Below are positions 42,267-53,830 of a stretch of DNA of 64,000 nucleotides, one piece after another. How positions within the stretch are numbered: the first letter of the stretch is position 1; each line of letters opens with the position of its first letter. This DNA is from Hortaea werneckii (Eukaryota; Ascomycota; Dothideomycetes; Mycosphaerellales; Teratosphaeriaceae), in NCBI GenBank assembly GCA_037044905.1, contig JBAOKB010000102.1, positions 62,001 through 126,000 of the forward strand, given 5' to 3'. A program made the translations under genes and the position numbers. The notes beneath the pieces are model-generated. The model did no database searches. It saw only the letters and a program-made list of their open reading frames with translations, and was not told the DNA's origin.

Positions 42267-45200
42267 TTAACCGTATCCGCCCCCACCTCCTCCACCCGCT
42301 TGCCCCTGCGCACCGCTCAGCGCAGAGAGCGTACTCAGATCACCATTCGGGATGCCGAAGAACTCGAACCAGTCGCCGACGTTGAGGGTGGTAGGCACGA
42401 TCGGACCCGTGGAGGAAGTATTACTCCACTGGTCGTCGGGGACGACGTGCTGTTGCTGTTGGCTGGGAAGGCCCTGGAGCTGGGCCCAGGATTGGGCGTC
42501 TGGGTGGTAGGCGGGCATTTGCTGGCTTCCTTGCTGTAGAGGCGGGGCAGCGGCTGGATGGCTTGGGATGGAGCCGCGGTGGCCGTCGTGCATCGGTGCT
42601 TGTTGTTGCTGGAGCGGCGGCATCGGTGGGGGTTGCGGTGCTCGTAATGCTGGGTCGACTGTCCCTTCGCCGGGGCTAAGGAGAGGTACGCCGCCGAGCA
42701 TGCCGTTCGCTTCGGGTGGGAAGAGTTGGCCGGGATCGTAGTTCTGCCAGAGATCTTCGGATATTTTGGGAGAGCCGCGTGTATGTAGAAATAAGTCGGG
42801 GGGTGTGCCGGGATAGGAGAAAGTGTTGAAGGGTGTTGTGGGTCGGGTGTTGGCTCTGGAAGTTCCCATAAAGGCATCTGTGTTGCCCTGTCGTAGCGGT
42901 GGTGGCGATCCTGCAGACATTTGTGGCAAAGGCTGCGACTGCTGCGCTGAAGCAAGGTTGTTTTGGTGTGATGACAAGTCTTGGGCGGAGGGATTGACGG
43001 GACTCTGCGGCCGTGACCGTTCGTAAGACATCTGCGGTGCCGGTGGTCCATTAACGTAACCGAGTTCCATATCGTCGAATTTCCGTTTCTGAGCATCGTT
43101 GGCTGGTTGCGCCGTTTCGCTTGGGGGCGAATTCTTTGCAGTTCTCTGCCCGCTGGTACTGTATCCGTTCGACTTGCCCTTATTATGCCGCCTGCCCGCC
43201 GCCTTTTGGAGTCGTTCTTCAAGCACCTTGTTGCCAAGAATCGATTCGAACAGTGTGTGAACCATCTTCGCGACCAGCCAGACTTTGCTCACGTCACGCA
43301 GCGCAGTCATGCATATTTGCAGCCTCTGTTGCGTGGCTGATACGATCGTTTGGTTTGATGAGCGCATCTGATAGACGTGCATAATCAACGCAGAAAAGAG
43401 AGAGTAGACGCTGCAGAGCCGTCAGCTAGGTGGCAGCAGATGGACATCATAGGAACTTACATGAAGGCAGGCGTGTAGCGGAGCTGGTCGTGGCTCTGCA
43501 GACCCTCGATTATGCTCGTGATCATGCCAGCAGCTTGGTAGGCAATCGTTCGACTGGGATACGCAGTCTCTTCCGGATACCCGTTCAGTGTCCTTGGGTC
43601 AGACGAGCCTGCAGGGGGCATGTGAGCTCTGTGTAACAAGCAGAGCGTCGTGTAATAATTTGCGTGCAGTAAGGCGCTCCAAAAATGATGTCGCTGTGGC
43701 TCCCACCGGACTTCAGGCGGGCAGTTCTGTAGCCAATCCGCCAACGCCATGTCGGAATGCGTTAGGTCAATTGCAGTGTTACGCCGCATCCGGTTCGCCA
43801 CGCCATACTGCTGGGACAGTACGAGTCCCATGATCTCAGTAAGCTTCACATAATTAAGGAAAAATTGGACGTGTACCGGGTCGGGGGCGTATTCGGATGG
43901 GCGGTCCGGACCTTCGTCATCAATAAAGTCGTCTTCTGAGACCATCTCAACGTCGGAGTCTTCAATGTTGATGCTGACTGGACGACCGAGTGCGACTGCA
44001 ACGGAACGGTCTCGAGTAAATAATGTCCACCAAATACGTTTCCAGAGACGCTTGTCGGCTTTTGAAAGCTGTGAGCCTTCGACACTGTTGAAGAAGATTA
44101 GCGCTGGCCGAAGTTCGTTTCCATCGCCCGTCCGACCCACCTTCTATGCATGCCGCTACCTTGCGCGACGATGACGGCAACTCTTGACCAGTAAAAAACG
44201 TTTTTCGTTACGTCTGCACCAATATTAGACCACGCATCCAGTGGGAGATGGCCTCTTGTCTGGTCCTTACCCTCTGGCCCTTCCCAATACCATCCCATTA
44301 GGATCAGCGCTTGGACGATCGTGACACGATCGTCTTCGTAGTTGGCATCGTAAAGGGCTTTTGCACGCTTGTAAAAAGTCATTGCAGCTGGCGTAGTAGA
44401 GCCGTTCGCATCCATCAACTGAGGGTTGTTGCAGACCCTACTTCCTGCCAACAAGATGGCCTGGAGCAGCAGCAGTGAAGGCGGGTTTTTAGGATCTCGG
44501 TATCGCCGCATAAACTTGCTTCTGTTGATCACCGGAACGACAGGTGCAATCCAGGTGAAGAAGGCGTCCACCAATTCGTCACAAAGCGCTCGCGGCGGCA
44601 ATAGGAACGCCCCTCGCTGATGCAAGATATCGATTTCGACGTTGTCGAGCTCGTTGATTCTTGCACGCGCCCCGCGCACGTTCTCCGGGAGAGGATAGTG
44701 CACGACATCGGTAGTGCCATGTCGATCTTGCACCAGTAAACTCAGATTGGAGCTCTCGCCTAAATATGCCACTCGCCCGGCTTCCTTGATCGGAGCCCTG
44801 GCAAACTTTGGTTTCATGTATTGAGCATAAGTACCGTGATTCACTCGCTGTTGCGACGCATAAGATTCTGTATAGTCAGTATCCGGCAGTCCTTGCTGGG
44901 TGTTGATTCCTAAACTGTCAGGTGGGAAATCCCGCTGCGGCAATTGCCTTGGCATGACAACATCACGAGATGGAAGACCATCCTGTCGCGCTCGCGGCGA
45001 TTGTTCTGTGAGATCCGCATGGGAAGAATCTCCACGTTCACTGCCAAGAGATTCAGTATCCAATCCTACACCCCGCGCTGGTGACCAAACGCACCTGTCT
45101 GTGTCTTTCTTGTTGCTCGTCTTCTTCCTCTTCGGCGTCGGTATCTTGCATTCGATGGAGAACGCAACGCAGTTCGTGCAGGGAACCAGCGAAAAGGTCA

Positions 45201-45642
45201 GTATTGAGTTGGAGGAAGAAGGAAGGAGGAAGGGGGAGACAAACTCCAAGGCTGGCAGCATCACAGCGCACCTGGCGGACGCGAATCAGTAAATAGCGGC
45301 ATATCATGGCAGGGAAAACATACTTTCCGAGCGTGACAGGTCTGGAAGATAGGTTAGCATTCGATCCGGTACCGCGAACTCCCAATATGCACTCACCTCG
45401 CAAGCTCGACTTGCCCGCTGTCTGTCGCAAAAGGTCAGCCGACATCCATACAGCGCGCGCGCTACCAATCCATACCTTCTGAAAGACGGATTGCCTGGTA
45501 ATTGTGTCATAGGGACAGAGCTCCCGTTATTTGTTTGCGAAGCGCCTGCGCTGCCGGTGTTGGTCGGCGTCGTGCTCGAGGAGTGCTGCTGCTGCTGCTG
45601 CTGCTGGCCCGCCGGCGCTGGCGGCGCTCGGTGTTCGGACAT
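42267..45642 (-). CDS. Zn2Cys6 transcription factor, CTF1/FarA type
   Basis: Nine exons: 45642-45476, 45421-45397, 45341-45324, 45271-45245, 45186-45095, 45040-44271, 44213-44141, 44084-43461 and 43410-42267, giving 979 residues. A polyglutamine run (13-19) precedes the zinc cluster with Cys at 63, 66, 73, 82, 85 and 92 (ACETCHARKVRC, then PCTNC), followed by the basic PTPKRKK. The fungal transcription-factor middle domain follows (FFTWIAPVVPVINRSKFMRRY, LMGWYWEGPEDVTKN, GMHRSVEGSQLSKADKRLWKR). The tail is Gln/Pro-rich. Sequence around the finger and middle domain resembles regulators of fatty-acid or cutin use (CTF1, FarA, FarB), recalled rather than searched. Intron 45244-45187 is required by the finger but ends in TG, not AG. 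Intron 45094-45041 is in frame and might be retained. Confidence 0.82.
45187..45244 (-). other. Putative GT-TG intron in the zinc-finger region
   Basis: 58 nt on the minus strand, from gtttgtctcc to tttcgctg. No AG occurs anywhere inside it. A branch-like ACTGAC lies about 12 nt before the 3' end. Removing exactly these bases keeps frame and completes the six-cysteine motif. Confidence 0.55.
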
Positions 45643-47229
45643 AGTCGCTGGACAGTGAGGGCTTGCTGGCTCGGTGCTGCTGGCTCCGTACCGGTCGGTC
45701 CCTGTGTGCTTGACCTCATCCGAGAAGAAGCTGGCCAGTGCGAAGCATGAGACAAGAGAGATAGCCGAATCAGCGGGATCGTTGGTCTAGTCGCGCGTCC
45801 GCATGTCCTTGTCTCTTGTTTCAACCTGAAGACTACCACGCGCACGCAGACGTCCTGTCCGCGCTCCCAGATGATGTAGTAAGGGTAGAGAGAGGGAGAT
45901 CGGCGTCAACCTGGGTCGCGAGGTCTCGGGAGCAACAGAGCTCGCGGTTGCATGGATGGAGGACCTGCCTCACGGCAGCTTCCGGTACGCTAGCTATACG
46001 CGGGGTTGCTACTGGGGCTACACGACAAGTACTGTATTTTCGATGGTATCACAGGTCACCCTCTTCTCATAACATCAGAGCCCGATGACCGAGCTGTAGC
46101 AATGTAGCTCTGATCCGGCGGGGGTTTCGCCCGGTTTCGTCCGATTTATCCTCGCGATGCTGTCAGGAAGTTTTGAAGTGCATCGCTCAAGGTGGAGGGA
46201 TGATACGCGACGCGTTAGATGAGCCGAGGCACAACTGAGCTTCTCCAAGCAGGGGAGGCTTGCAGTGGATGATGACACAATAATTTCCCCTGCCCTCTCT
46301 CGCCCGCAATTCCGTCTCCACGAGCGGCGAGGGCGGGCGTCACGGCACGCCATTTCTGCTCTGTTTGCGTAGGGAGACTTTGTACCTGCATTGCCGATTC
46401 AAAAACTTACCAGTTGGCAGCGAGCATGGGTTTGGCCAATCGGGGAACCCTGATAGGTAGTGACAGTTTTCGATCGGTTGGGAGCCCGATCGTTCCAAAA
46501 CAACCCAGCCCTTGATTATTGCACCAAGGTATTTATCTGGAACGCTCTCAAGCATGGCAAGCGCGTGATCAGCTCTCCCACTAGGAAGTATTCCAGTCGT
46601 CTCAGCAGCGTGGCCGTGTAAGCCGAGTATCCATCTATTAACCCAGCCCGTATCGCGTGCTGTTTCATCGTCCCCGGCTTCGATCTTCGTCGCTGCTCCT
46701 GTATCCGGGAAACGTCTTTGCAAGCCAAGGATATCCAAGGATTGACACTCAATGCCTTCCAGGCGGTCTGAGCGGACTCCCGGATGAAGTCGGTTGCTGC
46801 AAGTAACCTTCAAACCTACGGGGAGCTTTCAGTTGGAGTTTAGGGCTAACGGACATGACAACTGTGAAGTGACCTTCCAGTGCTAAGCGGCGTGAGCTTA
46901 TTGTTTCCTCGAGCTGTACAATGCCCAGCTCTATAATTCTGTACTTATCCCTTTACCATGTCGCACGTTTTCGAACGCCGACTCAATCGGTATAGACCCA
47001 ATAAAATTAACAAAATGAAGATGAAGATTAGGAATCCATTGCTAAACATGAAAGAAATGCGCCCCACTGTTGAGCAGCCCAAGTTGATCGTCTCCTCGAG
47101 CCCTACAGTGTCTCCTAGAATATCCTGTACTCCTTCCCAAACGGAACTGCATACCTCCAGAACCCTTTGTTATCTGGTGCGAATTAACAGAAGCGATGAA
47201 TCGAACGAAGGAATCACATCTGGAAACAC

Positions 47230-47303
47230 AAAAAAAAAAAAAAAAAAGAAGAAGAAGAAGAAAGTGGGAGAGAAGAAGAAAAAGAAAAAGAAACAAAAAA
47301 AAA
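47230..47303 (+). repeat. A-run and GAA/AAAG microsatellite
   Basis: An A17 run followed by imperfect GAA and AAAAAG repeats. Confidence 0.85.
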
Positions 47304-47551
47304 TCCCGCTCTCAGAGATGGAAGACATGTAGTCAAATCAAGCTACCCACCCGAGGGGGGATCCCTTAAGGAAAGAACGAGCGGACATGCCGCCAAAACT
47401 CCGTACCTTCCACGCAAGAATAAAAAGACAAAAGAACCGCACCAGCATAATTAATGATTCTCTCGCGATACGCACACGCCCTCTTAGATCTCATTATCAG
47501 CATTTGTAACCTCATGGCGAACGAAATGGAAAACCCCCGCAAAAGCTAATA

Positions 47552-47579
47552 GGGGGGGGGGGGGGGGGGGGGGGGGGGG
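47552..47579 (+). repeat. Poly-G tract, 28 G
   Basis: An uninterrupted G run 160 bp past the mrp51 stop codon. Confidence 0.9.
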
Positions 47580-47739
47580 AAATGTACACATATGCCTACT
47601 GATGACCCCCCTTTCCAAAGACCAGTGTAAAATGGAGTACATTTATCTAGAAAAGGAAAAGAATTTCTGGACTATATATACAATTCCCTCCCCTTCCTCT
47701 TTCTTTCCAGGTTCCATCTCCTACACCCCAAACACCCAC

Positions 47740-49329
47740 CTACCTCCGATCCACCAACTCCCTAATCTTAGCCATAGCAGCGGCCCCCTCCATCTCGCCC
47801 TCCTGCCCCTGCTGCCGTCCCAACTCCACATCGTTAAACCCCTGCACACCCCCCGCCTTCTGCTGCGACTGTGGAGACGTCCTCACCTGCTGGGACCGCC
47901 TCGTCGCGATCCCAAAATTCGGACTCTCTCTCGTCCCCGGCAGCGGACGAGCAGCGGCCAGACCTCCTCGGCTCGCAGCCGCGCGCGCATCGTGGATATG
48001 CTGGACGTTGTCGCGCTTGACGGCGATGGCCTCGTCGCGGCCGCGCTCGACCGTGAGCCGGATACGGCCGTCCTGGTCGATGGCGGCGTGGCGGGGGTGG
48101 ACCCACATTTTGTTGCCGCCGGGGAGGTCCGGGTCGAGGGTGGAGGCCATGGCGTTGGGGTCGAAGTCGTTGGGGGAGGATAGGTTGGTCAGGCCGCCGC
48201 GGGTGGCAGGCCGGACGCTCAGTTGGGCGGTGATGGGGTCGTTGGTGACGATGCCGCCGACGCCGAGTTTGGCTTGGTGGTCGGTGCCGGTGGCGGCGTT
48301 GCGGGGCCGCACGACGCGGGAGAGGATCGGGGAGCGGTGCGCTTGGGGTCCGTGGACCGGGTGGTTCTCCATGACCGCTTCGGTGCGGAGGTAGCTTAGT
48401 CCTGCGGAGGGGTGGGTGGAGGGCGGGGTGGATTCCTTGGAGCCCTCGAAGTTGAACGTGCTCATGAGCGTGCGGAATTGGCTGGTTTTCATCGACGGCT
48501 GGTAGTCAGTGGTGTCTGGTCGGACGGCTGGCAGGTCGAGGAATTGAGCGATGAGAGCCGTGAGCTCCGAAGACAGGCCATCTCGAGGATAGGCGTCGCG
48601 CATCTTCTTCTCGGCCTCTTCGAGCTCAGCATCATCCGGCAACAGTTCGTCCCGTAGCCGAGCGATATCCTGCAGACTTAGTACCTCACCCGTTTCCTGC
48701 GCCATCCGTCTCCGCTCCGAAAGTCGTTGCTCGACCACTTGACTTCTTAGGAACTGTTTCCATTCCCCTTTCCTGCTAGCCAACTGCTGGGTATAGAGGT
48801 CGAAATCGCCTTCTTGCATGCCTGCTATCCAGGGCCCGTTGAACTTCCATCTCTGTTTCGCGTCGAGGTCTGATTGCCCGTCGTGCAGCGTGGTGTTGTC
48901 CAGGTGATTTTCGAATACACTTTGCGGCACCTCTTTTTTATCATTTTCACCCCTTGTAACCGTTGTCAGGATCGGAATGCCCATTTCGTTCCATTTGGCC
49001 AGCGTCTGGGTGTGGTCTGCCGCGCTGCCAAAGTCGGTGATGTGTTCGGGAGTGTCCTGGGCAGAGACACGGATGTGAGGGGTCGAAGTATCCTGAGTCG
49101 CCTTCTTCGGTAGAGCACGCTTTAGACCCCAATCGCCACGTGATCGAGATGATGCTGTAGTCGCGATGGCCTGGTGAGTTGGGTATGGGAGCGTGGCGGA
49201 GTCTGATGCTCTGTAGACACCGGTCGAGGTGATGTTCTCAATGTGCGGTTGGGGGAGCGGCCGGGGCAAGGAAAAGAGACGAGAGGATTGCAGTAGGCGT
49301 GCAGTCGGGGAGCTGGAAGCCTTGGACAT
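47740..49329 (-). CDS. mrp51: Mitochondrial small-subunit ribosomal protein Mrp51 (bS1m)
   Basis: A single exon of 529 residues. Mrp51 belongs to the fungal mitoribosomal small subunit and occupies the bS1m position; in yeast it is linked to translation of particular mitochondrial mRNAs. The N terminus is Ser/Arg-rich and suited to mitochondrial import (ARLLQSSRLFSLPRPLPQP). It leads into the family signature RGDWGLKRALP near 65-75. Also typical are ITDFGSAADHTQTLAKWNEMG and the WKFNGPWIAGM region. The last third is lower in complexity but ends in conserved blocks (GVGGIVTNDPITAQLSVRPA, MWVHPRHAAIDQDGRIRL). Divergent from the Kre9/Knh1 gene across 423 bp. Confidence 0.85.
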   Translation of the reverse strand: MSKASSSPTARLLQSSRLFSLPRPLPQPHIENITSTGVYRASDSATLPYPTHQAIATTASSRSRGDWGLKRALPKKATQDTSTPHIRVSAQDTPEHITDFGSAADHTQTLAKWNEMGIPILTTVTRGENDKKEVPQSVFENHLDNTTLHDGQSDLDAKQRWKFNGPWIAGMQEGDFDLYTQQLASRKGEWKQFLRSQVVEQRLSERRRMAQETGEVLSLQDIARLRDELLPDDAELEEAEKKMRDAYPRDGLSSELTALIAQFLDLPAVRPDTTDYQPSMKTSQFRTLMSTFNFEGSKESTPPSTHPSAGLSYLRTEAVMENHPVHGPQAHRSPILSRVVRPRNAATGTDHQAKLGVGGIVTNDPITAQLSVRPATRGGLTNLSSPNDFDPNAMASTLDPDLPGGNKMWVHPRHAAIDQDGRIRLTVERGRDEAIAVKRDNVQHIHDARAAASRGGLAAARPLPGTRESPNFGIATRRSQQVRTSPQSQQKAGGVQGFNDVELGRQQGQEGEMEGAAAMAKIRELVDRR

Positions 49330-49752
49330 GATGACGAACTGCGCACAGCAGTATCAAGACCGCGTGCAGCACTGAATGAATTATTATTGTTCTTGCCTGT
49401 CCACCCAGCTTCTCGCGCTGCATCGACAATGCATCGCATCTGGCTCCCGCCAAGCCGGAGGTCCGTAACTGTACTGTCCTATACTCTTTTAGGGCTGAGG
49501 CGGCTCGGCGGCTCACCACCCGAACCCTTACGGCTGGGCTGGCTGGCTGGGCTGGCTCTCCGCGATTCCACTGTGATTGCGTGGAAGTCGAGTGGTCCAA
49601 GCCCGCCATCTCACATCCAAACGCTCTCAGACCCTCTCACGGGATAATCCAGCACAATCATACCGCCGCCGCTCAACTCGCATCTCAATCCACACAGCGA
49701 GCCCCGAATATCCAGATCGCCTCCTGACTGATTCTGCGACCGCCTCTCCACC
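49330..49752. promoter_or_regulatory. Divergent promoter region (mrp51 / knh1)
   Basis: 423 bp between the two start codons; no specific motif recognised. Confidence 0.4.
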
Positions 49753-50595
49753 ATGAGGCTTCAACATCTCTCCCTCGCTGCCGCCCTGGCCCCCTTTGCC
49801 CTCGCCGATGTCCAATTCACGAAACCCGCTGCCGGCTCCACTCAGAGCGTCGGTACTCTCTCCGTAGCATGGAAGGAATCGGGCGACAACACCCCCATTG
49901 ACGACCTCCAATCCTACCAGATCTTCCTCATGTACGGAGGAAACACGGCGGATACCATGTTGCAGCTGTCTGCCGTGGTCACGCAAGGCGATTTCAGCAC
50001 AGGCAACCAAGCCGAGGGGACAATTACCGCAGGACTGGCGGATTCCACCAAGAATGCCTATTTCTTGAAAATGATCTCAGTTGCAAAAGAGGGTGGCCAG
50101 GTCATCAACTACTCCAACCGCTTCTCCATATCAGGCATGACCGGAACAGCAGCCGCGACCTACAAGAATGCTGTGCCTGGAGGAACGGATGGGCCAGATG
50201 GCGAGGATAACGCGGCCAACAACGCGGACTCGGGTGCAGCTAGTTCTACCGTGGGCACGGGCGATGGCGTGCCATACCCCTTACAAACGGGCCTGACCAA
50301 GTACGCGCCCATGCAGCCGATCCCACCCACCAAGATCACCAAGAAGCAGTACTCTCCGCTCTACCCGACGAGCGCGGTAACCATTGCGACGACCTGGTTA
50401 CCGAATCCGACTATTGTGACGACCGTGACGGCCAGTCAGACGTTCAGTGTGTCGAGTATGGAGAACACGGTAGGCCACTCCTTCTCCGATTTTGCGAATA
50501 ATATCATGCAAGATGCTGACTTTCTATTTCAGGCTGCCCCAGCATCCAACCCCAACCCGGACATGGCCAAATTCCTTAATAGATGGAAGGATTAG
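49753..50595 (+). CDS. knh1: Kre9/Knh1-family secreted cell-wall protein
   Basis: Exons are 49753-50469 and 50533-50595, giving 259 residues; intron 50470-50532 is 63 nt and in frame. An 18-residue signal peptide (MRLQHLSLAAALAPFALA) is followed by a Kre9-type N-terminal domain (VQFTKPAAGSTQSVGTLSVAW, YQIFLMYGG, YFLKMISV, NYSNRFSISGMTG). A Ser/Thr/Gly linker leads to a Knh1-type C-terminal segment (VPYPLQTGLTKYAPMQPIPPTKIT, YSPLYPTSAVTIATTWLPNP). In yeast these secreted O-mannosylated proteins are needed for beta-1,6-glucan and normal wall assembly. No GPI signal is visible at the C terminus (FLNRWKD). Confidence 0.9.
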   Translation: MRLQHLSLAAALAPFALADVQFTKPAAGSTQSVGTLSVAWKESGDNTPIDDLQSYQIFLMYGGNTADTMLQLSAVVTQGDFSTGNQAEGTITAGLADSTKNAYFLKMISVAKEGGQVINYSNRFSISGMTGTAAATYKNAVPGGTDGPDGEDNAANNADSGAASSTVGTGDGVPYPLQTGLTKYAPMQPIPPTKITKKQYSPLYPTSAVTIATTWLPNPTIVTTVTASQTFSVSSMENTVGHSFSDFANNIMQDADFLFQAAPASNPNPDMAKFLNRWKD

Positions 50596-51033
50596 ATTTT
50601 GCACTACTTAAGAGATCTTTTGCATACGAATTATTGCGTTCACGGCGGCGTTTCGATGGTCTTTGGTGTTAAGTTTTCCATGCATTACTTGTAGCATAGG
50701 GGAGGATTCATGGTCTTGAGATTTACTTGGGCTTACGGCAGCTGCACATATTTCTGAGGTAATCAGCGTCGCAGCCATATACTATTTCCTTCCTCATCTT
50801 CTTAGAGATGTCTGTACAATTCTCATACACGGGCATCGTATAAGGTTTTCCGACTGGTTCGAGACGAACTCGGACTCACGCTGCTCGTCAGCTGTGGGTG
50901 TTCCTACCATGTCGGGCTAGCGTCGCGGGCACCAGCGCCCAAGCGGCGAATCCTGAAGCGAGCCTTTCCTCAAAGCCACCCCTCCTTCTTGCTTTCCCGC
51001 TTAAACAACAAGTCCATAGGGAATTCAAGCAAC
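50596..51033. other. Intergenic, no gene seen
   Basis: Between the knh1 3' end and the dipeptidase start. No motif recognised. Confidence 0.5.
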
Positions 51034-52521
51034 ATGTCCAAAACCATTGCCAATCCAAATCTACCCGCGCCACCAAGTGGTAAATACCCGGCGAAAGCCC
51101 ATGCACGTCGTGTCGCGAAATGGATCGCAGACAACGGTGGTCCGCAATCAGGCATCATCTACCTGGAAGGACAATCGTTACGGATGAATGAGGATGATGA
51201 TACAGACGCTCATTTTCGGTAACTATCATGAAGCTTGAGAGATGAGAAAATGTCATGGTCACTGACGAGGAGAAGACAACGGAGGCATTTCTATTACCTG
51301 ACAGGCTGCGACCTCCCGGACTGCTATTTTGCGTACGATATTGCCGCGGACAGATCAACTCTATGGATTCCGCCTATAGATCCGGCCTTTGTAATGTGGG
51401 CTGGTATGCCACTCCTCCCGGATCAAGCCTTGAAACGCTACGACGTCGACGATGTCAAGACTAGCGACGAGCTTTTGAAGGGCGGCGATTCCATTCGAAG
51501 CATGCTCCAGAAGCAGCAAACCGTTATCATGGCCATCAAAGACCGAGCCAATCTTGATCTCTTCCAATCAGGCTCACTAAAAGAGTTTCGACCGGAAATC
51601 AATTTCGAGTGGGTACGCAAAAGCATTGAGGCGTGCCGAGTCGTCAAAGATGATCATGAGATTGCTATGATCCGTCATGCGAACATTGTAAGCTCCTACG
51701 CCCACGAGCAAGTTCTTGCATCAGTCAAAAGGGCGAAGAATGAACGGGAGTTGAACGCCGTCTTCGTTATGCACTGCCATGCCAATGGCTGCAAAGAACA
51801 AGCATACGGCTGCATCTGCGCTGGTGGCTCTAATGCCAGCACGCTCCACTACGTACACAACGACATGCCTCTAGAAGGAAGACTGAACTTGCTCCTCGAT
51901 GCCGGCTGCGAGTACAATTGCTACTGCTCGGACATCACCCGAACATTCCCCCTCACTGGCACCTTCACCAAAGAAAGCAAAGAAATCTACACCCTCGTAC
52001 TCCACATGCAGAGCGAATGCATGAAGATGATCCAGGCCGGCGTGAGATGGGAAGACGTGCACATGAAAGCCCACGCGCTCGCCGCCGAAGGCCTCCTCGC
52101 CCTCGGCATCCTCAACCGGAACCTCTCCATCGACAAGATCCTCGACACCAGAGTGACAACCCGGTTCCTGCCCCACGGCCTCGGCCACTATCTCGGCATG
52201 GACACACACGACTGTGGCGGGAACCCCAACCACGACGACCCGGACGAGATGTTCAAGTACCTGCGCATCCGCGGCGTGCTGCCCGCCAACTCCGTCGTGA
52301 CCAACGAGCCGGGGATCTATTTCCGCAAATTCCCTCTCGAGCAGGAACTCAAGGACGGGAAGTGGGAGGGGATTATCGACCAAGAGGTTCTGAAGCGGTA
52401 TTGGGACGTCGGTGGCGTGAGGATCGAAGACGATATTTGGGTGAAGGAAGGTGGGTGTGAGAATTTGACGACGGTGAAGAGTGGGTTGGAGTATGTAGAA
52501 GCGACGGTCAACGGGTCGTGA
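51034..52521 (+). CDS. Xaa-Pro dipeptidase (prolidase, M24B)
   Basis: Exons are 51034-51218 and 51276-52521, giving 476 residues. Intron 51219-51275 joins AHFR to QRRHFYYLTG. The N-terminal domain has YYLTGCDLPDCYFAYDI. The C-terminal pita-bread domain carries the two-metal site: Asp in LLLDAGCEYNCYCSDITRTF (both Asp), His in HGLGHYLGMDTHD, Glu in TNEPGIYF and Glu in GGVRIEDDIWV. The enzyme cleaves X-Pro dipeptides in the cytosol and needs Mn2+ or a similar metal. The overall layout matches the fungal PEPP-type aminopeptidase P/prolidase group. All five ligands are present, so it should be active. Confidence 0.95.
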
Positions 52522-53102
52522 TAGTTTTCCCTGGCAGAGCTGGTGTGGCGAGTGGGGAGTCTAGAATGGTATTTCGCCTTCTTATCACTTGGCATCTGCA
52601 CAGTTTCCACACCATTTTCCCTAGTCAACATCCAAACACTGACATTGCTCCGTCGCTTGCTCTAGTGGAAGTTCGCTTCAACCTCGCGCTTTCACTCGAA
52701 AAAGCTGCGATATACCCTTCAACGCCGGCCGAAACTTACAGAGTTGCAACTTCGCCATCCCCACAAACGACTATCGTGCCAAGAACTGCACTTCGCCCCT
52801 CCGATTGGTCCGGCCCTGGGCTCCTTCCTATTCGAGCTAGTATTCCACCTCGACGATTCTTCGCCAGCTACTTGAACGAGAAAGACCCAAGACTCTTGGT
52901 ATGGGGGCGACTAAGGTATGCACAACTCACCCCAACTCCGAGGGGCGCTGCATGCAAAGAAGATAGTGGGCTGCGGGCACGACTATGTTTCTGCGGCGAG
53001 GTCCCAATGGCAGGGTATATATAAATCCCGACAAACCCATCAAGGTGGTGGGCATCCCGCGCCCACACCTCTACACCCCCTCTCATCATCTCCAATAAAA
53101 AA
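52522..53102. other. Promoter region of the metalloprotease gene
   Basis: 581 bp without a gene; includes the TATA element listed separately. Confidence 0.5.
53016..53025 (+). promoter_or_regulatory. TATA box of the secreted metalloprotease gene
   Basis: TATATATAAA lies 78 bp before the ATG, followed by a CA-rich leader. A strong TATA suits an inducible secreted enzyme. Confidence 0.55.
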
Positions 53103-53791
53103 ATGCGCTCCACAGTACTTCTCCTGCAGGCTGTAGCCGCAGCTACGGCGGTCCTTGCTCAGGAAGAGCAGCAAGAGTATACCAGATGTTATACGCCTAT
53201 TACCGGCAACCCGCCGCCGGAGCTGGACACGGAGATCACGCAGGATGAGGTGGAGAAGCGGTCGTTGTTTGGGGGGTTCGAGATCGATACTTATGTCCAT
53301 GTGATTACGACGGAGGCGAAGGAGGGGAGGTATCCGAGGGAGATGGTTGAGGATCAGGTGAGTTTACCATACAACTCTTTAATTTTCTTTTTCGTTTTTA
53401 GAGAAGAAAAACAGATTGTCCAGCTCAGTTGCTGATGCTCGGTATAGATGCGCGTAATGAACGAAGAATACAACCCCTCGGGAATCTCCTTCAACACGAA
53501 AAGCATCGACTTCTACGTAAACGACACCTGGGCGACGACGGTCGACGGACCCGTCGAGATCGAATACAAGACGGCGCTCCGCAAGGGCAGCTATGACGAC
53601 CTGAACCTGTACTTCCTCAGCGACCTCGGGGGCGGGTTACTGGGATTCTGCTATTTCCCCGAAGGGGACCCGAGTGAGCTGCAGAGGACCATCGACGGGT
53701 GCGTGAACCTCGCGGGCTCGATGCCGGGCGCCGAAGTGACGAACTATAATATGGGGTTTACGGCTGTGCATGAGACTGGTCATGTAAGATC

Positions 53792-53830
<39 letters not shown>

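Larger units (their letters stand above)
45643..47739. other. Intergenic region with low-complexity tracts
   Basis: About 2.1 kb: promoter of the Zn2Cys6 gene on the left and 3' flank of mrp51 on the right. A minus-strand frame of 157 codons at 46340-46813 has no recognisable domain. It contains an A/GAA-rich run and a 28-G run. Confidence 0.5.

Noticed and set aside
46340..46813. 157-codon minus-strand frame upstream of the Zn2Cys6 region
   Set aside because: No domain, no splice context and not clearly protein-like; probably chance.
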